A stretch of DNA of 64,000 bases from Mycobacterium sp. OTB74. Its GTDB lineage: Bacteria; Actinomycetota; Actinomycetes; Mycobacteriales; Mycobacteriaceae. A program made the position numbers and the translations under genes. Position 1 is the stretch's first letter. Each line of letters starts with the position of its first letter. Location of the stretch: the NCBI RefSeq assembly GCF_029892685.1, contig NZ_JARXVD010000005.1, positions 1 to 64,000 on the forward strand. Reading direction: 5' to 3'. This document shows positions 57,017 through 64,000 of this stretch, one piece after another. The notes beneath the pieces were generated by a model. That model saw only the letters and a list, made by a program, of their open reading frames with translations. It was not told the origin of the DNA and searched no databases.

Positions 57017-57445
57017 TCAGCGCGACGGGCGATTGATGAAGGTGAAGCAGAACTTTCCGAGTTGAATCTGGTCGCCATCATTGAGCGGCTGAGACGTGAC
57101 TTGAACGCCGTTGACATAGGTGCCGTTGAGGCTGCCCACGTCGACGATCCAGTACTCGTCGTCGAGCCAACGGAACTCGGCATGCTGACGGCTGACCGTG
57201 ACGTCGTCGAGGAAGATTGCGCTGTCCGGGTGACGCCCGGCGGAAATGACCTTCTGGCCCAACAGGAATCGCGATCGCGGATGAGCACCCCGGGTCAGCA
57301 CCAGCGTCCCCGATCCGAGCACGGCCGTGGCCGCCGCAGGGTCTGCCGCACCAGGCCGACCGGTCGATGCGCCGTCAATGCCGGGTACGGCGCGGAACAC
57401 CGCAGTGGTGGATGCGGTGGCCTCTCCATGGCCGTTGTTGGTCAT
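57017..57445 (-). CDS. FHA-domain protein, GarA paralogue
   Basis: A 142-residue protein very like GarA, the phospho-switch that controls glutamate metabolism in mycobacteria. The FHA domain is SAGRHPDSAIFLDDVTVSRQ, HAEFRWLDDEYWIVDVG and SLNGTYVNGVQV, with the phosphopeptide-binding Arg, Ser, His and Asn. The N-terminal tail STTAVFRA keeps the TTxVFR segment in which GarA is phosphorylated by PknB/PknG. It differs from GarA of M. tuberculosis in the linker and C-terminus. It follows sulP by 23 bases with a good AAGGAGA, so it is in the arsR-sulP operon. Confidence 0.85.
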   Translation of the reverse strand: MTNNGHGEATASTTAVFRAVPGIDGASTGRPGAADPAAATAVLGSGTLVLTRGAHPRSRFLLGQKVISAGRHPDSAIFLDDVTVSRQHAEFRWLDDEYWIVDVGSLNGTYVNGVQVTSQPLNDGDQIQLGKFCFTFINRPSR

Positions 57446-57468
57446 CGCGAATCTCCTTGTTTATCAGG

Positions 57469-59121
57469 TTAGTTCGGCGTGCGCCCGGATACGGCGTGGC
57501 TGCGCGCGTGGGCGATGGCGTCGTCGAGATTGTCAATGAGGTGCTTCTCGTGGCGCAGGGATTCCAAGATGCCGACATTGGTCAGCAGGTCCTTGTGTTC
57601 GGTCTGGACGCCCTTGATGATCACCGTGATACCGCAGGCCTCCAGCTCCTCGGCGATCTGGGCCAAGGTGTGCGCCCCTGTGGCATCGAGCATGCCCAAC
57701 TGCGACAACCTGATGATCACCACCGTAGTATCGGGATGCTTCGCGTCCAGAATGGTGGACCAAATCCTTTCTGCAGCACCAAAAAACATAGCGCCGTCGA
57801 GCCGGAGCACAGCAATGCGCTCATCACCTGACTGCGCCGGCCCCGGAAGTTCCTCCCGCGTGACACTGGCCCGCCGCGCCACCGCGCGTAGGGCGAACAC
57901 CCCCGTGAGCACAATCCCGATCTCGACCGCCTCGATCAGATCGAATCCAATGGTGACCACTGCCGTGAGGATGAAGGTGGCGGCATCGGCTCGGGTGGAC
58001 CGCATGATCCGAGCGATCGTGCGAGCGGAAATCATCCGACACGACGTCACCATAAGCACAGCGGCCAACGCCGCCAACGGAATTGCTCCCACCGGCCCAC
58101 TGACCAGGTAAACCACGGCCAGCAGCAATATCGAATGCGAAACGGCGGCAACCCGGGTCCGCGCACCGGATCGGACATTAACCGCTGTACGCGCAATGGC
58201 CCCGGTCGCCGGCATCCCGCCGAACATGCCTGCTGCCACCGACGCGAGCCCCTGGCCCACCAACTCGCGGTTCGGGTCGTACGGGCCCGTGGGCGACATC
58301 GTCGCGGCCACGCGCGCGGACAACAACGACTCGATGGCCGCCAACGCCGCTACCGCCAACGCCGCGCCGCCCAACGCGTGCACCGACCCAAAATCGATGT
58401 GCGGCAACAAGGGAGCCGGCAATTCGGCTGGCAACACGCCAATGCGGGGCGTTGCGATATGCGACACCACCACCAACGCCGTCGCGGCGATCACCGCGAG
58501 CAGCGAGCCCGGGATCGCCGGATGCACCCGCGCCAGCACCAACATCAAAACCACCGCTACCGCAACAACTATCAGCGCTGGGCCCGCGCTTGCCGGTTCG
58601 GCCACTCGGAGGACGTGAATGGCGGCTGCCAGCGGACCCTGTCCCTGCGGGGTGGCCTGACCGACCGCAGCAGGCACCTGCTGCAGAAAGATGATGACCG
58701 CAATGCCCAGCGTGAAGCCTTCGATGACCGGCCACGGAATGAAGGTCACCGCCCGGCCCAGCCCGGTGGCACCCGCGATTATCACAATGATTCCGGCCAC
58801 CACGGTGACGAGCGCGACGCTACCAAGCCCGTAGTGCGCGACGATGGGCGCCAGCACCACGGCCATGGCTCCGGTGGGACCGGAGACCTGAACATGCGAG
58901 CCGCCGAACACCGCTGCCACCACACCGGCGATGACCGCGGTGACCAGGCCGGCCGCAGCCCCTACCCCGGAACTGATTCCGAATGCCAGTGCCAAGGGCA
59001 GGGCCACCACACCCACGGTCAGCCCGGCGAGAATGTCGCGCCGCCAGGAACTAGTCAACCCGGCGTAATCGGAACGTTTCGGCAACAACCGCGCCATGTT
59101 GCCGAGCGGCAAACTACTCAT
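57469..59121 (-). CDS. SulP-family anion permease with STAS domain
   Basis: A 550-residue SulP transporter. The early DILAGLTVGVVALPLALAFG is the family signature, SHVQVSGPTGAMAVVLAPIV is the substrate-site region, and there are some 12-14 membrane segments. The C-terminal STAS domain reads IAVLRLDGAMFFGAAERIW and VVIIRLSQLGMLDATGAHTL (near residues 440-480). The anion (sulfate, bicarbonate or other) is unknown. ATG overlaps the arsR stop as ATGA. Confidence 0.9.
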   Translation of the reverse strand: MSSLPLGNMARLLPKRSDYAGLTSSWRRDILAGLTVGVVALPLALAFGISSGVGAAAGLVTAVIAGVVAAVFGGSHVQVSGPTGAMAVVLAPIVAHYGLGSVALVTVVAGIIVIIAGATGLGRAVTFIPWPVIEGFTLGIAVIIFLQQVPAAVGQATPQGQGPLAAAIHVLRVAEPASAGPALIVVAVAVVLMLVLARVHPAIPGSLLAVIAATALVVVSHIATPRIGVLPAELPAPLLPHIDFGSVHALGGAALAVAALAAIESLLSARVAATMSPTGPYDPNRELVGQGLASVAAGMFGGMPATGAIARTAVNVRSGARTRVAAVSHSILLLAVVYLVSGPVGAIPLAALAAVLMVTSCRMISARTIARIMRSTRADAATFILTAVVTIGFDLIEAVEIGIVLTGVFALRAVARRASVTREELPGPAQSGDERIAVLRLDGAMFFGAAERIWSTILDAKHPDTTVVIIRLSQLGMLDATGAHTLAQIAEELEACGITVIIKGVQTEHKDLLTNVGILESLRHEKHLIDNLDDAIAHARSHAVSGRTPN

Positions 59122-59492
59122 CGTCCGGTACCGATGGGCGGCAGCAACTCAACCACATCCAACTGATCACGTTGTGACGCAAGAACATCCGTCAGGAACA
59201 TCCGAGCGATCAGCAATAGCTCGGCGATCTTCGGATGCGCCAATGTATAGAAGACAGCGTTTCCGACTCGGCGGCCCTCGACAACCCGATGTCGCTTCAG
59301 AACTGCCAGATGTTGCGACAGCACCGTCGGTTCGATGGCGCTGTCCGCGAGGATGGCGCTGACCGGCGTCGGCTCGTCGCTCATGGACAAGATCTCCAAC
59401 ACCCGGATCCGCGTCGGATGCGCAAGCGCCTTGAACAGGTTCGCCTTGATCTCGTACAGCGGTCGCCCTGGGCCGTCCAGCACGTCGTCCAC
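59118..59492 (-). CDS. ArsR-family regulator
   Basis: A 124-residue winged-helix repressor. KANLFKALAHPTRIRVLEIL and LSQHLAVLKRHRVVEGRRVG are the typical ArsR core, ending in AVFYTLAHPKIAELLLIAR. No clear metal-binding Cys pair is seen, so the signal is probably not a classic toxic metal. The start is GTG with GGGAG upstream. It heads the operon arsR-sulP-FHA and has a near-perfect palindrome 24 bases upstream. Confidence 0.85.
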   Translation of the reverse strand: MDDVLDGPGRPLYEIKANLFKALAHPTRIRVLEILSMSDEPTPVSAILADSAIEPTVLSQHLAVLKRHRVVEGRRVGNAVFYTLAHPKIAELLLIARMFLTDVLASQRDQLDVVELLPPIGTGR

Positions 59493-59515
59493 CGCACCAA
59501 CTCCCTGATTGATGG

Positions 59516-59533
59516 ATTGCGAAATTTCTCAAT
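59516..59533. promoter_or_regulatory. ArsR operator candidate
   Basis: ATTGnGAAATTTCnCAAT, an 18-base sequence palindromic at 16 positions. It lies 24 bases upstream of the arsR start. Confidence 0.6.
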
Positions 59534-59629
59534 CGACTATATCAGCGTGCGGACTCTGCGCCTGCCGGGCCCAAACTGCTCAAGACTGAGAGAGCAGGGA
59601 GCGCAGCCGCGCTGACCGCCCTCTTCATC

Positions 59630-59962
59630 GTGCTCGCAGCCCCAGCCGATGCCCACGGCCGGCCGCCGGGACCGAACTTCAACCTCGCCCAGCCGACCAC
59701 GTCAGTCAGCGCGCAGCACAACGGCGGCAACGCAGCCACACCACCGGCAAGCACCGTCACGCGCCCAGGGCCCAACGCCGCCAACCTGCCACACCTAACC
59801 GCGTCGACCAGCGCTCAGCACAACCGTGGTGCCACGGCTACGCCCCCGGCGAGCTTGCCCAGGACTAGGACGGCGTCACCGCAAATACCCGCCGAAACTG
59901 CATTCCGACAGCAGAAATTCGAGAAGGGTCCTGCTCGAACGCCATTTCGGCGCAAAAACTAG
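59630..59962 (+). CDS. small A/P/T-rich hypothetical protein, possibly decayed
   Basis: 110 residues from GTG 59630. The mature part has two repeats of about 19 residues (TTSVSAQHNGGNAATPPAS and TASTSAQHNRGATATPPAS). Read upstream in the same frame, AGSAAALTALFIVLAAPADA would be a good signal peptide, but no ATG, GTG or TTG is found before it. So either the gene lost its start or export is not used. No family is recognised. It overlaps the convergent metF stop by four bases. Confidence 0.4.
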   Translation: MLAAPADAHGRPPGPNFNLAQPTTSVSAQHNGGNAATPPASTVTRPGPNAANLPHLTASTSAQHNRGATATPPASLPRTRTASPQIPAETAFRQQKFEKGPARTPFRRKN

Positions 59963-60852
59963 GCCTGGTCGGGCGCCCAGTACGCGAGCATCTCGGCGAA
60001 GGTCTCGAAGGCCGGCTTGGACACCCCGTAAGCCGCCTCCAGGTGGATGCTCAGCGGGAAGCCGAGTTCACCGACCCCGTCGATCACCCGCTTGTAAAGG
60101 TCAAGCATGAGCGCACGCTTCTGCGCGGGCTCTTCGGAGGCCAATCGCGTGACGAATTCCTGCTCGGCAGCGACCAGCGGGTTACCCGCATCTTGAATCA
60201 GCCAGTTGATCAGCCCGACCTTGGTCTCGACCTTCGGCACGAAGCCGAACGACAGCAGGATCTCCGGCCGGTGCTCGGTGGTCGCGGCAAACTGGCGAAG
60301 GAAGCCCACGATGGCGTCGGAGTACAGCAGCTGGGTCATCCCGTAGGTGGCACCCTGCTCACACTTGAAGTTGAAGCGACCGTGTTCGCCATCGCGGGTA
60401 GGGATCAAGATGACACCCCGGTTGGGCACCTCATCCCGGTAAATGGTCAGCGCATCGGTCGGTGCCACACCCACACCTTCGCCGTCGGCCATGGTGCGGG
60501 GCACCCCGACAAACGCGATGCCGTCAAAATCGGCGTCCTGAAGCACAGTTAGCCGGTCGCTCAGGGCGTCCTTGTCCAAAAAGGACGTGACCTGGGTGCA
60601 CAGGCCGCGCATGCCCGGCAGCTCCGGCTTGATCAACTTCCAGAAGTCCAGGACGTCCATCTTGGGCTTCATCTCGATGGGACGGTCGCCGTCCTCCTCG
60701 ATCATCCCGGGGATCATCACGTGGCGGATACGTCCCCCGATGCCGCACTCGTCAGCCAGGGCCAGCACCTTGTGGGCTTCGTCGATGGCGTACTGAGGTC
60801 CCCGCTCGATATTGGGCGGTACCAGCTCGAAGGCGATGGTATTGAGAGTCAC
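59959..60852 (-). CDS. metF: methylenetetrahydrofolate reductase, mycobacterial flavin-free type
   Basis: A 297-residue protein that closely matches M. tuberculosis Rv2172c and M. smegmatis homologues, which reduce methylene-THF to methyl-THF without bound flavin. Typical sections are TLNTIAFELVPPNIERGP, GRIRHVMIPGMIEEDGDRPI, FDGIAFVGVPRTMADGEGVG, and FPLSIHLEAAYGVSKPAFET at the end. It feeds methionine synthesis in the cytoplasm. GTG 60852 gives the family N-terminus. A long inverted repeat lies in its leader. Confidence 0.88.
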   Translation of the reverse strand: MTLNTIAFELVPPNIERGPQYAIDEAHKVLALADECGIGGRIRHVMIPGMIEEDGDRPIEMKPKMDVLDFWKLIKPELPGMRGLCTQVTSFLDKDALSDRLTVLQDADFDGIAFVGVPRTMADGEGVGVAPTDALTIYRDEVPNRGVILIPTRDGEHGRFNFKCEQGATYGMTQLLYSDAIVGFLRQFAATTEHRPEILLSFGFVPKVETKVGLINWLIQDAGNPLVAAEQEFVTRLASEEPAQKRALMLDLYKRVIDGVGELGFPLSIHLEAAYGVSKPAFETFAEMLAYWAPDQA

Positions 60853-60911
60853 GAATCCGCTCCGCATCTGACGACAACATAGGGAGACGGCGGCCAGCGC
60901 TGACCGCAATC

Positions 60912-60991
60912 ATATCCGGCCGACCCGCAGGCCGGGTTTCCGTGAAGCCTCACCTTACCGATCGACCCTGGCAAACTGGTCGGCCGGATAT
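60912..60991. promoter_or_regulatory. 14-bp inverted repeat in the metF/hydrolase divergent region
   Basis: ATATCCGGCCGACC (60912-60925) and its perfect complement (60978-60991) enclose 52 bases. As RNA in the metF leader it would close a structured loop that contains GGTGAGGCTTCAC. A DNA operator is equally possible. Confidence 0.45.
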
Positions 60992-61030
60992 ATTCAGACA
61001 AGGCGCAGCCACAGGTGATAGACCTCCACC

Positions 61031-61807
61031 ATGGCCGAACGCGTCACGTTCCCGAGTTCCACCGGCCCTACCCTGGCAGGCCTCATTGACCTGCCGGAGG
61101 GCAACCCTCGCGGGTGGGGTGTCTTCTCGCACGGGTTCACCCTAGGCAAAGATTCGCCCGCGGCCGCCCGAATTTGCAAACAACTGGCGGCCGACGGCAT
61201 CGGCATGCTGCGGTTCGACGCCATCGGGCTTGGCGACTCCGAGGGGAACTGGGACGACGGCTCGTTCACCCACAAGACCGCCGACGTCGTCGAGGCGTGC
61301 AAATTCATGGCCAACCGGGGTACCCCGCCGGACCTGCTGGTGGGGCATTCCTTCGGCGGAGCCTCGGTGCTCGCCGCCGCGCGGGAGGCGCCTGGCGTGC
61401 GTGCGGTTGTCACCGTCGGTGCCCCCAGCGACCCCGTGCACGTCGAGAAGCAGTACGACGACGTGCTCGAATGCGTCATGGCCAATGGCAGCGCCCAATG
61501 GATGGTCGGCGGGCGCGAGCTGACCCTCAGACGCCACTTCGTCGAAGACGTCCGGGCCACCGACCTACGCGCCAAGATCCGTGGACTCAAGCTGCCGCTG
61601 TTGATCCTGCACTCCCCCACCGACAACACCGTGGGCATCGAGAACGCCAGCCGAATCTTCCAGACCGCGCGCCACCCGCGCAGCTTTGTGTCGTTGGAAG
61701 GTTCCGAGCATCTGCTCACCGGACCCGGCCAGGCCCGCCGGGCCGGGCGGATCATCGCGGCGTGGGCCGACGCCTACCTCGGTGACGGCAAGGCCCGCCT
61801 TCGTTAG
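61031..61807 (+). CDS. alpha/beta hydrolase
   Basis: A 258-residue hydrolase. The nucleophile elbow is LLVGHSFGGASVLAAAREA (Ser near residue 112), with oxyanion region FSHGFTLGKDSPAAARI (near 33) and the acid/His region LHSPTDNTVGIENA and GSEHLLTGPG. This layout is that of the hydrolase part of OsmC-linked proteins. There is no signal peptide, and the substrate is unknown. It is divergent from metF. It overlaps the remains of a dienelactone hydrolase at its end. Confidence 0.85.
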   Translation: MAERVTFPSSTGPTLAGLIDLPEGNPRGWGVFSHGFTLGKDSPAAARICKQLAADGIGMLRFDAIGLGDSEGNWDDGSFTHKTADVVEACKFMANRGTPPDLLVGHSFGGASVLAAAREAPGVRAVVTVGAPSDPVHVEKQYDDVLECVMANGSAQWMVGGRELTLRRHFVEDVRATDLRAKIRGLKLPLLILHSPTDNTVGIENASRIFQTARHPRSFVSLEGSEHLLTGPGQARRAGRIIAAWADAYLGDGKARLR

Positions 61808-62305
61808 CGAGGCCAGGCCCGTCTCACAGCAAGCCTTCTTTGCAGGAAGTCCAGCACCTGGTGCAGCGCCTCCTGGGTGGGCTGGCCGGGCTCGTCGATG
61901 AGATGCTCGGTCAGCACCGAATGCGGGCTCAGCACGCCGTTGGGATTGGCAGCGGCGTCATCGAGCTCGACGGCGACGAAGCCCTCGCCCAGCTGCGCCC
62001 GCAAGTACTCGAATCATTCTGCGGGAGAACGCTTGTCGCCGCGGAAACGTAGTCCCAACACCGACAGGCCGTCTCCGCAGCGCTGTCTGATGCGCGCCAT
62101 GTCGTCGGGTGAGACGTCGATGTTGAACTTCTGTTTCGCCGAAAAGGCCAGTGGCAGACCGGGTTGCGAGACTATAGGTGCCAGCAACCGGTCATCCGTT
62201 GCCGTGGCCAAAGCGAATCCGCCGGTGAAGCACATGCCCACGGCGCCCACTCCCGGCCCGCCACAGCGGTGGTGTTCGTGTTCGCCCAACGCCCGCAGCG
62301 CTCCA
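61804..62305 (-). pseudogene. dienelactone hydrolase remnant
   Basis: The C-terminal two thirds of a dienelactone hydrolase are visible: LRALGEHEHHRCGGPGVG, then AVGMCFTGGFALATA with the nucleophile Cys, then LGLRFRGDKRSPAE. There the frame meets TGA (62016-62014) and continues unchanged as FEYLRAQLGEGFVAVEL to the natural end, so this is a nonsense mutation. The N-terminal third is missing and is replaced by a piece of another gene. Two lesions mean it is dead. Confidence 0.82.
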
Positions 62306-62480
62306 CGACGAGGTCGTCACCGAAGCTGAGCACGACGGTAACGGCCGGGATAGCTGTGACCCGGAGGTCCATGCCGTGTCCGGCGCGGTCGCGGAATCCG
62401 ACCATGCTCACCCGCGAGTGCGTACCGGCGGGACGGACGAACTCCCACCCAGCATCGGTATCGAGCACTGCGGCTCCCAT
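62306..62480 (-). pseudogene. AraC-type regulator N-terminal remnant
   Basis: A frame that starts MGAAVLDTDAGWEFVRPAG and goes on with SMVGFRDRAGHGMDLRVTAI resembles the N-terminal ligand-binding part of AraC-type regulators. It runs directly into dienelactone hydrolase sequence in another frame near 62305. The helix-turn-helix half is absent. A deletion seems to have joined the two genes. The family call rests on a short stretch. Confidence 0.55.
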
Positions 62481-62520
62481 ATGGCCAGGTTATCTGCTGC
62501 AGGAGTGACCCGAAGTTCGA

Positions 62521-64000
62521 TCAGTCCTTGACCGCCTTGTTCGCCGTCGCGATCGATCCCGCCAACTCGGATAGCAGCGGCGGTACGTCCAGCGTTGGTA
62601 CCACCGCCTCGATCAACACCATCTCCTCGGGATGGGCGGCTGCCGCGGCCACCGCTTCGTCCAACTCGCCGCAGGTAGTTGCCTTGAAGACCAAGGGATT
62701 TCGCAGGCCCAGCGCACTCGGAACCTCCCGCCATCGCCAGCCGACGATGTCGTTGTACGGGGCTGCGGGTCCGTGGATCGCCCGCTCGACGGTGTAGCCG
62801 TCATTGTTCACGAGGATGACGACGGCGGGTACCTGCTCCCGCCCGAACTGGCCCAGTTCCTGGATGGTCAGCTGGGCCGCCCCGTCCCCGATGAGCAGCA
62901 CCGGTCGACGACCCGGGTGCGCCAACCCGGCCCCGAGTGCGGCGGGCAGCGTGTACCCGATGGATGCCCAAAGAGGTTGGCCGATGAACGTCACCCCGGC
63001 CGGAAGTCGATGCCGGGCCATGCCGTAATAGGACGTGCCCTGCTCGGCCAATACGATGTTTCCAGGCGTCAGCGCACCACAGACTCTGTCCCACAAGGTT
63101 TTCTGAGTAAGCGGCTGGTCGGGCGCGGCATCCAACTCGGCCACTGACGCAGCGGGTTGTTTCACCGCAGGCGAACGCGTGGACCGCGCCGACAGGATTT
63201 CGGTAAGCGCCGTCAATGCAGCGGACATATCGAGAGGCGCAAAGACTTCTCCGGCCACGGTGCTCTGATTCGCACCTACATCGATGGTGCGCCCCTGTTC
63301 GATCTGTTGGGTGAATGATGCGCTCACCATGTCAGTGAACTGCACACCCGCCGTAACCAGGACTGGGGCTTCCTCGATGGCACGGCGGACTGATTCGTCG
63401 CTGGAGGCGCCGGCGTAGATTCCGAGGAACTCGGGGGTACTCTCGTCGACCAGGCTCTTACCCCACATCAGGGTGGCATGCGGAACCGCGTCGGCGGCCA
63501 GCAGCGCCTCCAGCTGCGGAACGGCTTCCAACCTGTGCACCAAAAGGTCTGCCAGGACAGTCAATTGGTGTTCGCCGATCAGTTCCCTGGCGGCTTCGGT
63601 GAACAGCGCCAGCGCCCGCGGACTGGTGCCGCTGGTGTAGCGCGGTAGCGGTGCGGTGGGCGGGTCGACCGGGAACCGCGCGACGTCCGTCGCCAGCATC
63701 AGGTATCCGGGCAACTTGCGCTCACGTACTTCAGAAAGCACCCGGTCGATCTCCCGCGTCGCAGTGGCGGGTACGAGTTTGGCTTGGGCACAGGTGATTT
63801 CCCGCGCTATGCGGAGGAAGTGTTCGAAGTCACCGTCGCCCAGAGAGTGATGGACCACGCGTCGGGCACCTTGAGCATCCATCGACGGGGCGCCGACGAT
63901 GTGCACCACGGGGACGTGTTCGGCGTAACTGCCGGCAATGGCGTTGGCAGCCGAGAGTTCGCCGACGCCGAAGGTGGTGATCAGCGCTGCCATTCCACGG
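62521..64000 (-). CDS. kdc: thiamine-diphosphate alpha-keto-acid decarboxylase (Kdc-like), 5' end outside window
   Basis: A thiamine-diphosphate enzyme resembling Rv0853c, the mycobacterial branched-chain/aromatic keto-acid decarboxylase. The visible part starts in the Pyr domain ([35 protein letters not shown]). It has the central domain and the cofactor motif [12 protein letters not shown] ... [17 protein letters not shown] (GDG to NN) in the PP domain, and ends NKAVKD. The N-terminal 60-70 residues with the catalytic Glu lie beyond 64000. It yields aldehydes from keto acids such as indole-pyruvate or isocaproate. The downstream decayed locus is on the same strand. Confidence 0.85.
   Translation of the reverse strand, partial: RGMAALITTFGVGELSAANAIAGSYAEHVPVVHIVGAPSMDAQGARRVVHHSLGDGDFEHFLRIAREITCAQAKLVPATATREIDRVLSEVRERKLPGYLMLATDVARFPVDPPTAPLPRYTSGTSPRALALFTEAARELIGEHQLTVLADLLVHRLEAVPQLEALLAADAVPHATLMWGKSLVDESTPEFLGIYAGASSDESVRRAIEEAPVLVTAGVQFTDMVSASFTQQIEQGRTIDVGANQSTVAGEVFAPLDMSAALTALTEILSARSTRSPAVKQPAASVAELDAAPDQPLTQKTLWDRVCGALTPGNIVLAEQGTSYYGMARHRLPAGVTFIGQPLWASIGYTLPAALGAGLAHPGRRPVLLIGDGAAQLTIQELGQFGREQVPAVVILVNNDGYTVERAIHGPAAPYNDIVGWRWREVPSALGLRNPLVFKATTCGELDEAVAAAAAHPEEMVLIEAVVPTLDVPPLLSELAGSIATANKAVKD

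Noticed and set aside
59542..59784. Minus-strand ORF with a signal-like MKRAVSAAALPALSVLSS segment
   Set aside because: It is antisense to the A/P-rich frame, ends after about 28 residues beyond that Met, and has no domain; probably chance.
60853..61030. Mg-sensing ykoK/M-box riboswitch, based on GGTGAGGCTTC
   Set aside because: Only one short motif matches; the long conserved core of that class is not seen, and the gene is not an ion transporter.

Overview
The window is high-GC actinobacterial DNA and almost certainly mycobacterial, probably a fast-growing environmental species. The basis is the mixture of families, recognised from sequence without any database search: TreS with maltokinase, an antigen-85 mycolyltransferase, an FHA protein resembling GarA, carboxylic acid reductases, an EF-G-like FusA2, an Rv0315-like GH16 enzyme, an Rv3717-like amidase and an Rv2172c-like methylenetetrahydrofolate reductase. 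GTG starts and ATGA/GTGA start-stop overlaps are common. No tRNA, rRNA or CRISPR array was seen.

Layout. 0-5.3 kb: a GT39 membrane glycosyltransferase, then treS-mak (trehalose to maltose to maltose-1-phosphate). 5.5-12.5 kb: rightward genes for an HTH protein, a HugZ-like protein, a phosphoribosyltransferase, a proline-rich membrane protein, an F420-type PPOX protein, FusA2 and a secreted lipase-like protein. 12.5-19.8 kb: two tandem carboxylic acid reductases. 19.9-29.9 kb: transporters, a P450-kinase pair, a LacI regulator with a divergent SDR, a serine hydrolase, a small secreted protein, an O-methyltransferase and antigen 85. 30.1-31.6 kb: a ribosomal protein S18 gene of the RpsR2 type, split by a 1.33-kb element that has transposon-like ends but carries only a GH16 gene. 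31.6-44.2 kb: rhomboid, TesB, a coupled methyltransferase/nitrobindin/serine hydrolase/carboxyltransferase group, an FAD oxidoreductase with a truncated SDR and TetR, a DUF998 protein, an amidase, a sulfotransferase, and TetR-DUF1214. 44.4-50.8 kb: hrpA and a four-gene membrane operon with cytochrome-oxidase subunit III and IV homologues but no catalytic subunit; a TetR gene is divergent to it. 51.6-57 kb: an IclR-controlled dehydrogenase/SnoaL/SDR operon containing a MIRU-like repeat array, then YeiH with LysR. 57-64 kb: an arsR-sulP-FHA operon, metF, a hydrolase, a decayed AraC/dienelactone hydrolase locus and a keto-acid decarboxylase cut by the window edge.

The two most unusual structures are: (1) the element at 30162-31489, with inverted ends built of 19-base TGTCA repeats and a 5-base target duplication, which moved a glycoside hydrolase gene into rpsR2 without an encoded transposase; and (2) four 35-base repeats at 53550-53689, each a 12-codon reading frame that stops and restarts at ATGA and carries its own ribosome-binding-like sequence, forming a translational relay between two catabolic genes. 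Several divergent promoters also carry clear candidate operator palindromes.
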